Assembly: GCA_018818485.1 (NCBI GenBank)
Contig: JAHIRX010000005.1
Span: 1 to 19,452, forward strand
Reading direction: 5' to 3'
Length of the DNA: 19,452 nt
Source: Patescibacteria group bacterium
GTDB taxonomy: Bacteria; Patescibacteriota; WWE3; UBA101185; UBA10185
The translations under genes were made by a program, and so were the position numbers. The notes under the pieces are model-generated. The model was not told the origin of the DNA. It did no database searches and saw only the letters and a list, made by a program, of their open reading frames with translations. How positions within the stretch are numbered: the first letter of the stretch is position 1; the number at the start of each line of letters is the position of its first letter. Below, one piece after another: positions 13,360 through 19,452 of the stretch.

Positions 13360-15874
13360 TATCTATCTCCTTTTCCTCATCAATTTTATTACCGCTCTTC
13401 CTATATTGTTCTGCAACGGCCATACCTTTGTCAAATCTTGTATCTATCCATTTGTGAATCTTTTCTTCAACGTATTTCCTGTCAGTCCCGTACTTTTCCC
13501 TGCTTCTCTGAATAGCTCTTTCACGATTACCTGTTACAGGTACAATAGGATTATCTCCCCAAGGAAGTAGAATTCTCGCAGAGAATGGGTGTGATGTCAT
13601 TCCATCAATCATAAGTTTTATATATACCTCAAATCTTTCAAGAGAAATTATGTCCTCTTCCACAAAATATGGGGCAAATTCTTTGGCTAACTCCCTAGCA
13701 TCAGGAGCCCCAAGCGAGAAGGTCATTATCGTTCCAACGTTACCATAAACGGCTTTAAGTAGTTCCTCAGGAAGCTGAGCTGTAAACTGATGTGTTAGGT
13801 ACAAACCAAGTTTGTATTTCCTTGATTCAGATAAAATCTCCTCAAAACTACCTGTAGCAAAGTTTTGAAATTCATCAACATACATATAAAAAGGGTTTCT
13901 GTCTTCGTAAGGTATATTTGCTCGCTGTAAGGCGCAAAACTGAAGTTTAGATACGAGTAAAGCTCCTAAAAGGTTTGCGTTATCACTTCCAATCTTTCCT
14001 TTGGCTAGATTTATTAATACAATCTTTCCTGAGTTCATAGCATCCCATAAATCAATTGTTGATTTTTTTTGACCTAAAATATTTCTAATAGTGGTAGATG
14101 CTAAAAATCTATTTACCTTGTTTTGAATAGGTGAGATTGCTTCAGTAACAAAACGTTGATTACCTTTCATATTTTTATATTCCTGATTCCAAAATTTGAG
14201 TACTACTGGGTCTTTTACCTTACTTAAAATATAATTTAGATAGTTATTATCTTCCAAGAGTCTTGTAATACCAAGCATTGTAGTTCCAGGTACTTCTAGA
14301 AGAGTTAGGATTGAGTAGTTTAGTAGATACTCAAGCCTAGGACCCCATGAGTAATCAAAGTGCTGTTTTATAGCAGAGACAAGTCCCGATGCCATAAGAT
14401 TTTTTTGAGAAGGATCATCCATCTCCAAAAGATTTAGACCTACCGGATTTTCTGTATCAGAAGGATCAATGTATATTACATCTTCTATTCTATTTTCTGG
14501 AATTCTTTCAAGAACCTGCTCAATAGTTTCTCCATGAGGATCCAATATTGCTACTCCCTCACCTCCTGCTATGTCTTGACTAGCCATAGATATAAAAAGT
14601 GAAGACTTTCCTGTACCTGATTTACCAATAACATAAAGGTGCCTGATCCTGTCTTCGTCATTTTCCAACCCAAATTGAGTTGTTTTGTTCCTAAACAAGG
14701 TCTCGCCTATGTATACACAGTTCTTTATCGGTAAATTTGGTGGAGGTTCTGATTTTCTAGAATATACCCAAGAAATATTTGGTGTATCAATGTGTGACAG
14801 AGGAAAGTGGTAAAAGGTAGCTAGTTCTTCTGTATTTAAGATAATAGTTTTAGCATCATTAAAACTCCTAGTTACATAATCTTGAAAAGCCCTGTCTTTA
14901 TTACTTTCTATCTCAGGACTAAGTATATTTAGGTGTGTAGTTGAAAACTGCTCAAAAGACGCAAGTATTGATCTAAGGTTACTATCAACTCTTTCTTGTG
15001 AGCTTGCAGAAGAAACTACCCTAATTACAGTCTCAAATCCCATCCTAGAGAGTTTGTTCTCAATAGCCCTCATCTGAGTCTCCTCAGCGGGGTTAAGTCT
15101 TGGTGTAAAACTAGATTTGGACTCCTCATCTCTTTCTTTGTATGAGAAAAGACCTGTTAACATATCTGACAGTATTAAGATAAGCTCTTTTGAAAAGACT
15201 TCTAGAAGCTTTTTAAGAGGAAATCTTTTTCCACCTGGATCACTTCCTTCTCTTATTGAATTTACGTAATCAAAACCTGCTTGCTGCCAAGTATCAGCAA
15301 CCGGTCTTATTAAAACCTGAACCCATACCTCCTCACCTTTTGCTAGAGAGTATACAGAAGAGGTAACAGAAGATATTGTATCTATCTCTAAGTCTCTGAA
15401 GGATTTGAGTGGCATAAAGTCTTCATTTTTAAAAGTGACAGAAGCAATCTCAATTCTTGAGTGTTTAGGATTTACATGGTGTGTATAGTCCGGAACGACA
15501 GTGATACCTGCCCTTGGGTACTGAGCGTAGATCTGGCTTTCAACAAACTTCAATATATTAGTAGGAGCAACTACATAAAATCTTATTCCCCTATCCCCTG
15601 AAGAAATCATTTCAAACGACACTTTTTCTTGAAGTTTGGGGTTATCTTTCAAAAGTCCATGAAGTGCCGCATACATATTTTCCGCGCTTAAAGCAGAGGC
15701 ATTTACATCTTTAGAGATTTCCTCGTTTCTACTTAGTTGAACTTCAAGTACTTCAAAATCATCACTATCAGGTATCTTATCTTTTTCTTGTATCGCTTTT
15801 CTAACTCTAAGGACAACACCCATTAATATGAGTCCCAGGGAGCCAAAAAGAACTATACTTTGATTTATAAACAT
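13346..15874 (-). CDS. Membrane-anchored VirD4/TraG-like (DUF87-type) ATPase, 842 aa
   Basis: One N-terminal membrane helix (residues 5-24) is followed by a long region of about 380 residues without a recognised domain, probably cytoplasmic. An FtsK/VirD4/VirB4-class motor domain follows: Walker A GKSGTGKS (417-424), then VAILDPHGE (442-449), Walker B FYMYVDEFQNF (662-672) and YLTHQFTAQLPEELL, the sensor-like segment of type IV coupling proteins. The family moves DNA or proteins across membranes in type IV secretion or conjugation, but no VirB-type channel genes are present here, so the substrate is open (DNA uptake, pilus-linked or other transport). It starts at an ATG with AAGGAG 9 nt upstream. 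A terminator separates it from the LytR_C gene upstream. Confidence 0.88.
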   Translation of the reverse strand: MFINQSIVLFGSLGLILMGVVLRVRKAIQEKDKIPDSDDFEVLEVQLSRNEEISKDVNASALSAENMYAALHGLLKDNPKLQEKVSFEMISSGDRGIRFYVVAPTNILKFVESQIYAQYPRAGITVVPDYTHHVNPKHSRIEIASVTFKNEDFMPLKSFRDLEIDTISSVTSSVYSLAKGEEVWVQVLIRPVADTWQQAGFDYVNSIREGSDPGGKRFPLKKLLEVFSKELILILSDMLTGLFSYKERDEESKSSFTPRLNPAEETQMRAIENKLSRMGFETVIRVVSSASSQERVDSNLRSILASFEQFSTTHLNILSPEIESNKDRAFQDYVTRSFNDAKTIILNTEELATFYHFPLSHIDTPNISWVYSRKSEPPPNLPIKNCVYIGETLFRNKTTQFGLENDEDRIRHLYVIGKSGTGKSSLFISMASQDIAGGEGVAILDPHGETIEQVLERIPENRIEDVIYIDPSDTENPVGLNLLEMDDPSQKNLMASGLVSAIKQHFDYSWGPRLEYLLNYSILTLLEVPGTTMLGITRLLEDNNYLNYILSKVKDPVVLKFWNQEYKNMKGNQRFVTEAISPIQNKVNRFLASTTIRNILGQKKSTIDLWDAMNSGKIVLINLAKGKIGSDNANLLGALLVSKLQFCALQRANIPYEDRNPFYMYVDEFQNFATGSFEEILSESRKYKLGLYLTHQFTAQLPEELLKAVYGNVGTIMTFSLGAPDARELAKEFAPYFVEEDIISLERFEVYIKLMIDGMTSHPFSARILLPWGDNPIVPVTGNRERAIQRSREKYGTDRKYVEEKIHKWIDTRFDKGMAVAEQYRKSGNKIDEEKEIDNAGN

Positions 15875-15937
15875 AAATTATTCTCCTTCATAAGTTTCTT
15901 TCAATACTACTCCTTTTTAAGGCCTTTAATACAACAA

Positions 15938-15970
15938 TTAAATAACCCCCGCCCTAATTTGGGACGGGGG
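15938..15970 (-). terminator. Strong intrinsic terminator after the LytR_C-type gene
   Basis: CCCCCG/CGGGGG plus CCC/GGG with one bulged A and a 6-nt loop form a GC-rich hairpin (15946-15970). Read on the minus strand it is followed by TTATTTAATTGTT. It ends the efp-to-LytR_C transcription block and implies that the VirD4-like gene has its own promoter within 15875-15945, where I see two purine-rich SD-like runs but no clear promoter. Confidence 0.85.
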
Positions 15971-15999
15971 ATAGAAAGGAGAGAGTACTGTCAAATATT

Positions 16000-17037
16000 C
16001 TAATACAAGTCGCCCGATGTGTCAAATCCAAAAATTACCACCACATCAGACCTATCTATTTCGTTTTCCGTAAGACTATGGGATTGCTCTTTTTGAATAA
16101 TGTTATCTATTCTTAGCACACTAGATAACATTTCTACCGTCTTTGAGTTAATATCATCAGCAACAATATAGCTATTGTCGTAAAACCTTTCAGTGTTATC
16201 TATTGCTATCACCCGTCCCCCGATATTTCTAGCTACTCTAGCGCCAAAAGAGGCAAGTCCAGAGTAATTTGTACCATTTAATATAGCTATATTTTTCTTT
16301 TCCAAGGAAATGTTAGACTCTAAGGTAGAGTCTCTAATTAGGTCATCAAAATTCTGAGTATCACAAAAACATAAAGGGGCCTTGTCTTCTACAACCCTGT
16401 CTCTAGGTAAGGAATCTACAAAATTTAACAGATTATAAACTTCTTTTAAGTTCATATTTGTCAAAAGAGCTCCCTCTAGATTTGTTAATCTACCAACCTT
16501 AAGAAGGTTTAAGAAACCACCCCTTCTCCACAAATTATCAAATGAATCTTCGTGTTCAGAAGATACCAAAACGTATTTATCCGACTTAAAACCAAAAAGC
16601 TTAAATATATTTCTACTTAAAGTTTTAGCACCTGACTCTAAAGGCACCTCAGAGTTCAAACCACCTAGCGCAAACATTTTTGAAAGATTCTCCTTGCCAA
16701 ACTTTCCGGGTATTTCAAAATTATGATTAGTTGGTAAATCATAGATAGTCACCTTCTTTGTGTTCTTGTCAAAGATTATGTAGTTTACCTTTCTTATGAC
16801 AACCGGGTCAGTTTCAAAATCTTCTACCACAATATAAGAAACTGTAGGAACACTATCCTCGAGTAAAGAGTCTGTGTCTGACAGGGCTGAAGCAAATGTT
16901 TGGTTTACATATTTGTATAACGAGTAAATTCCTAAAAAAGTTGCTGAAATTAAAAACGTTAATAAAACTATTCCAACTCGGGCAATAATTTTTCTAGTAG
17001 GACGCGTTATAACTTTTCGGGCAGGCCTCCTTTTCAT
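16000..17037 (-). CDS. Membrane-anchored LCP-like protein with LytR C-terminal domain, 345 aa
   Basis: A basic N-terminus (MKRRPARK) and one membrane helix (about 21-41) anchor an extracytoplasmic protein. Residues 75-200 resemble the LCP (LytR-CpsA-Psr) fold: NYIIFDKNTKKVTIYDLP, IPGKFGKENLSKMFALGG, and a strand like the one after IxxYVxV. LCP enzymes attach glycopolymers to the cell wall, but the catalytic Arg after the Pro of that strand (PRD) is absent here (LPTNHNF), so the domain is probably not active as a ligase. Residues 248-345 are a LytR_C domain (KKNIAILNGTNYSGLASFGARVARNIG ... DVVVIFGFD). There is no SD before the ATG, and purines resembling an SD lie inside the coding sequence. 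The gene starts 21 bp after the upstream stop. Confidence 0.82.
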   Translation of the reverse strand: MKRRPARKVITRPTRKIIARVGIVLLTFLISATFLGIYSLYKYVNQTFASALSDTDSLLEDSVPTVSYIVVEDFETDPVVIRKVNYIIFDKNTKKVTIYDLPTNHNFEIPGKFGKENLSKMFALGGLNSEVPLESGAKTLSRNIFKLFGFKSDKYVLVSSEHEDSFDNLWRRGGFLNLLKVGRLTNLEGALLTNMNLKEVYNLLNFVDSLPRDRVVEDKAPLCFCDTQNFDDLIRDSTLESNISLEKKNIAILNGTNYSGLASFGARVARNIGGRVIAIDNTERFYDNSYIVADDINSKTVEMLSSVLRIDNIIQKEQSHSLTENEIDRSDVVVIFGFDTSGDLY

Positions 17038-17047
17038 GATATTTACT

Positions 17048-17063
17048 AATATATCATATTATA
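17048..17063 (-). promoter_or_regulatory. Promoter elements overlapping the upstream stop codon
   Basis: On the minus strand TATAAT (17063-17058) contains the TAA stop of the pseudouridine synthase gene, and a second, extended -10 (TGATATATT, with TATATT at 17053-17048) lies 10 nt before the ATG at 17037. The latter would give a leader of only 3-4 nt. This would let the LCP-like gene be transcribed separately from the operon upstream. Confidence 0.4.
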
Positions 17064-17748
17064 GTTTGAATGGGTTTGGCAAGGGGGCCTCAAAACGCAT
17101 GTTTTTTTGTGTTTTAGGGTGAAAAATATCCAAGAATCTTGCGTGCAGCATTAGCCTATTGAAGACATTTCGGTTCATTTCGAGTAACTTTTTTGAACAA
17201 TATATACCATCGCAAACTACCGGATGGTAAAGTGCAGACAAATGAACTCTAATTTGGTGAGTTCGACCTGTTTTAGGATTAACTGTTAAAAGCGAGAATA
17301 AATTACCATCAATTTCTACATCTTTTATTTTCTCAATTTTTGTTAAAGCGGGCTTACCTGAGGATACAACAGAGAATTTTAAAGGATTACTTAAACTTCT
17401 CCCGATAGGTGCTTTTATTTCTAAGCTCTCCTCCCCTACTCTGCCGTTAACTAAAGCTACATATTCCTTTTCAACTGTTCTTTCTTTGAATTGTTTTTGA
17501 AGATTTAAAAAAGTTTCCTCATCTTTGGCAATTATTAAACATCCTGAGGTATCTTTATCTAGCCTATGAACAGCTCCAGATCTATCTTCAAATTCGCTCT
17601 CACTACCCTTAAACGTATATTTTTCTTCCAAGAAATCCTGAAGAGTTTTATATTTATAAGTATTAGATCTGTTCACCACCAAACCAGATGGCTTGTCTAC
17701 TACCACTATGTAGTCATCTTCATAAATTATGTTTATTTTGTCTTCCAT
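17059..17748 (-). CDS. RluA-family RNA pseudouridine synthase, 229 aa
   Basis: It converts specific uridines in rRNA or tRNA to pseudouridine. The family motifs are intact: IIYEDDYIVVVDKPSGLVV, the catalytic HRLDKDTSG with D64, EKEYVALVNG, and GRTHQIRVHL followed by HPVVCDGIY. The S4 RNA-binding domain found at the N-terminus of RluC and RluD is absent, so the domain layout is that of RluA-type enzymes; the target position cannot be predicted. Its ATG lies inside the end of lspA (16-bp overlap), the same pairing (lspA-rluA/D) often seen in bacteria, so expression is probably coupled. Confidence 0.93.
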   Translation of the reverse strand: MEDKINIIYEDDYIVVVDKPSGLVVNRSNTYKYKTLQDFLEEKYTFKGSESEFEDRSGAVHRLDKDTSGCLIIAKDEETFLNLQKQFKERTVEKEYVALVNGRVGEESLEIKAPIGRSLSNPLKFSVVSSGKPALTKIEKIKDVEIDGNLFSLLTVNPKTGRTHQIRVHLSALYHPVVCDGIYCSKKLLEMNRNVFNRLMLHARFLDIFHPKTQKNMRFEAPLPNPFKL

Positions 17749-18047
17749 ATTCTAATGATAACGAAAATTGACCCCAAAGTTACTAGTAAGTCGTGAAAAT
17801 TAAAATAAAAAAGGTTGAAAAAGTTAATATAGTCTCTTACACAACCGCCGTTAAACCACTCTAAAAGGTTAAATAGACCACCAAAAACTATTAAAATCAC
17901 CCCTACATCACTAACCATACTTCTTTCAATGTTTCTAAAGTAGGCAAACAGAAATATTAAAAGAATCAATACAGATACACCAATAAATTGATTGAGCGTT
18001 AAAAACTGAGAAAGAAAAAAGCTACAATTATATTTTTCGAAAAACAC
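17733..18047 (-). CDS. lspA: Minimal signal peptidase II (lipoprotein signal peptidase), 104 aa
   Basis: LspA is the membrane aspartyl protease that cleaves prolipoprotein signal peptides. The catalytic half is recognisable: GGLFNLLEWFNGG, then RDYINF with D72 and FNFHDLL with D86, matching the two conserved Asp motifs (NLxDR...VxDF and FNxAD). YNCSFFLSQF may correspond to the NxGAAFSF region. The protein has about three membrane helices and lacks the first helix of the usual four (160 aa or so). I chose the GTG at 18047, one base after the upstream stop and preceded by AAGGG; a GTG at 18092 would overlap the upstream gene by 44 bp and add only 15 basic residues, not the missing helix. Confidence 0.78.
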   Translation of the reverse strand: MFFEKYNCSFFLSQFLTLNQFIGVSVLILLIFLFAYFRNIERSMVSDVGVILIVFGGLFNLLEWFNGGCVRDYINFFNLFYFNFHDLLVTLGSIFVIIRIWKTK

Positions 18048-18048
18048 T

Positions 18049-19077
18049 TTAGTTTCCCTTTGCTTGATTCTCCTGTGAGATATCCGTTGCACACTCTACA
18101 CAGTTAGTTGCCTCTGGATATACTTTTAGACGGGCGGTGTCTATCTTATTACCACAAACCTCACAAGTACCATACTTGCCAATGTTTATTGCTGCCAAAG
18201 CTTTTTTAACTTGGAGTCTTAACCCTTCCACAAAACCTATCTGTGCGTCTGTAATATTTTTGCCCATATCTTCTTGTGCCTCATCCATAAACTCAGAGTT
18301 ACCAATAGATCTATCAACCTGAAGGTAGGGATCTTCATACACAAGCTCTTGCTGGGTTTCAGCAAGTTCTGCGTCTTTTTTAAGAAGCTTTCTCTTTATG
18401 TTTTGCACAAACTGGTTTGGAAAATTTCCTTTTACCATATATTTATTTCCTCTAAGGTACAAGTTTACCACACCTATTATAAACAAGAGTGGGTAATAGA
18501 GTAAGTAGCCGTTTCTTCTGAAAAAGATAAAACCTACAACTGCAAGAAAAAAGAGAAACATAGAAAAGATGAACCCTGAGGAAAACTTATAACCACGAAA
18601 TTTTAATACGCTTACATATAGACTAAGAAGAAGAGATACAAAAATGATGTATTCCTTCTGACCAGATACTAAAAAAGCTCCTGCAGATATAAAAAGGAGA
18701 AGAAGCCCATAAGACTGGGCATAAATATCTAATATTCTGAAGGTAGACCATTTCCACTTTTTTGAAAAGATTAAAACTGGCAAAAGTGAAAAAACAAAAC
18801 TTAAAACAACCAGGAGAAGTTCTTTATCAAGTCTAAGTATTAGATGACTAGGACTATACACAGTAGCCCAATCGTAAATATATCGCAAAAGAAAAAAGAC
18901 AATTGCACCAGAGCCTAGGGAAAGAAAAATTAAATCAAAGAAACGCTCTGTCCTAAAACCGTCTTTTCTAGATTCATACCACATAATAAATCCCCAACAC
19001 ACTAAACCAATAATAGTAAATATTGAAAGAGTCTTAATATCACGACCAACGATATTTATAACTTCAGGTAAAAACAT
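18049..19077 (-). CDS. Polytopic (Lgt-like?) membrane domain fused to a DksA/TraR zinc finger, 342 aa
   Basis: The N-terminal 210 residues form about seven membrane helices. Their order, with a WYESR segment after helix 1 and FRILDIYAQSYGLLLLFISAGAFLVSGQ in the middle, recalls prolipoprotein diacylglyceryl transferase (Lgt), but the conserved catalytic His and Arg of Lgt are not present, so this is at best a degenerate relative. A charged linker (215-298) follows, with a DksA-type coiled-coil tail (FVEGLRLQVKKALAAINIGKYG). It ends in a C4 zinc finger, C305-x2-C308-x17-C326-x2-C329, with the DksA/TraR signature GKYGTCEVCGNKIDTARL and PEATNC. The start is the ATG 2 bp after the efp stop, with AAGG upstream. 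The neighbouring lspA makes a lipoprotein-related origin plausible. Confidence 0.85.
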   Translation of the reverse strand: MFLPEVINIVGRDIKTLSIFTIIGLVCWGFIMWYESRKDGFRTERFFDLIFLSLGSGAIVFFLLRYIYDWATVYSPSHLILRLDKELLLVVLSFVFSLLPVLIFSKKWKWSTFRILDIYAQSYGLLLLFISAGAFLVSGQKEYIIFVSLLLSLYVSVLKFRGYKFSSGFIFSMFLFFLAVVGFIFFRRNGYLLYYPLLFIIGVVNLYLRGNKYMVKGNFPNQFVQNIKRKLLKKDAELAETQQELVYEDPYLQVDRSIGNSEFMDEAQEDMGKNITDAQIGFVEGLRLQVKKALAAINIGKYGTCEVCGNKIDTARLKVYPEATNCVECATDISQENQAKGN

Positions 19078-19079
19078 TT

Positions 19080-19452
19080 TTAAGCCTTGGAAATGTATTC
19101 CCCACTTCTAGTATCTATTTTAACCTTATCTCCTATTTTTATAAACCCAGGAACCTTAATATCAGTCCCATTTTCTAGTTTCGCATCTTTAAATGCGTTA
19201 GTGACAGTATTTCCTTTAAACCCAGGCTCTGTGTATTCAATCTTAAATACCAAAGACTTGGGAAGCTCTACCTCAATAGGTTTGCCTTCAAAGTACAATA
19301 TTTGGATGCTATCTCCCTCTTTAAAAAACTTTCCAGAATCACCTATAACAGAACTTGGAATGGTAAATTGATCATAAGTCTTAGGATCCATAAAAATATA
19401 GCCATCATCTTTGTATAAATACTGGGAAGTCCTTCTATCAAGATATGCATCC
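19080..19452 (-). CDS. efp: Elongation factor P (5' partial)
   Basis: EF-P relieves ribosome stalling at consecutive prolines. The frame runs off the right edge, so the visible part starts at DAYLDRRTSQYLYKDD (from 19451) and continues past the ATG at 19391, which is an internal Met, not the start. Visible are the end of domain I, all of domain II (GYIFMDPKTYDQFTIP, SIQILYFEGKPIEVELPKSLVFKIEYTEPGFKG) and the C-terminal domain ending VPGFIKIGDKVKIDTRSGEYISKA, all family hallmarks. The modified Lys of domain I lies outside the window. It heads the visible minus-strand operon with the membrane/zinc-finger gene and lspA. Confidence 0.95.
   Translation of the reverse strand, partial: DAYLDRRTSQYLYKDDGYIFMDPKTYDQFTIPSSVIGDSGKFFKEGDSIQILYFEGKPIEVELPKSLVFKIEYTEPGFKGNTVTNAFKDAKLENGTDIKVPGFIKIGDKVKIDTRSGEYISKA

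Noticed and set aside
13346..15874. Complete type IV secretion or conjugation locus
   Set aside because: Only the VirD4-like ATPase and one unknown partner are present; no relaxase, VirB4, VirB6, VirB8-10 or pilin gene is visible.
1..19452. tRNA or rRNA genes
   Set aside because: I found no acceptable T-loop/acceptor pairing or rRNA signature on either strand by reading.
1..19452. CRISPR array, insertion sequence, or prophage
   Set aside because: No regularly spaced repeats of CRISPR length, no transposase, and no phage structural genes. The 23-bp repeats have no unique spacers, and the tyrosine recombinase looks like a housekeeping Xer.

Overview
The window is an AT-rich bacterial chromosome segment (roughly one third G+C by eye) with tightly packed housekeeping genes: gyrB, gyrA, rnhB, a Xer-type recombinase, ruvC, yebC, an RluA-family pseudouridine synthase, a minimal lspA and efp. 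Several proteins are unusually compact or degenerate (a YebC missing its inserted domain, an LspA without its first membrane helix, a stand-alone GreA-type coiled coil). Also present is a VirD4/TraG-like ATPase of a type I associate with the Candidate Phyla Radiation (Patescibacteria, for example Microgenomates or Katanobacteria). That lineage is an inference from gene style, not from a marker-gene match.

Layout. Positions 1-7131 are mostly plus strand: gyrB (5' end cut off), a minus-strand orphan gene, a GreA-N-like small protein, a DHH/DHHA2 phosphoesterase, gyrA and rnhB. Positions 7171-9252 hold a minus-strand orphan with a weak CsrA-like pattern, a plus-strand P-loop kinase, and a minus-strand Xer recombinase whose 3' end overlaps the kinase gene by 119 bp. 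Positions 9253-10076 (824 bp) have no convincing gene but are full of structure: hairpins, a possible structured RNA, a dif-like 11-6-11 site, a very AT-rich tract, one perfect DnaA-box sequence, 4-5 iteron-like repeats with a 23-bp period, and nested palindromes. Positions 10077-11895 are a minus-strand operon (yebC, ruvC, membrane protein), divergent from a TPR protein at 11958. Positions 12646-19452 are almost entirely minus strand: efp (cut at the right edge), a membrane protein fused to a DksA-type zinc finger, lspA, an RluA-family synthase, an LCP/LytR_C-like envelope protein, then a VirD4-like ATPase with an overlapping small partner.

How it fits together. Genes on the left mostly point right and genes on the right mostly point left, so they converge on the 9.3-10.1 kb region. 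By hand count that non-coding stretch changes from G-rich to C-rich on the plus strand. With a Xer recombinase next door and a dif-like site, a replication terminus or dimer-resolution locus is the simplest reading. The DnaA box and iteron-like array beside it do not fit that reading neatly and are the most interesting unexplained part of the window.

A second theme is expression. Six genes have a recognisable -10 box only 6-9 nt before the start codon, which predicts leaderless transcripts, while others carry a clear Shine-Dalgarno (SD) sequence. All functional calls come from reading motifs; no database search was run.
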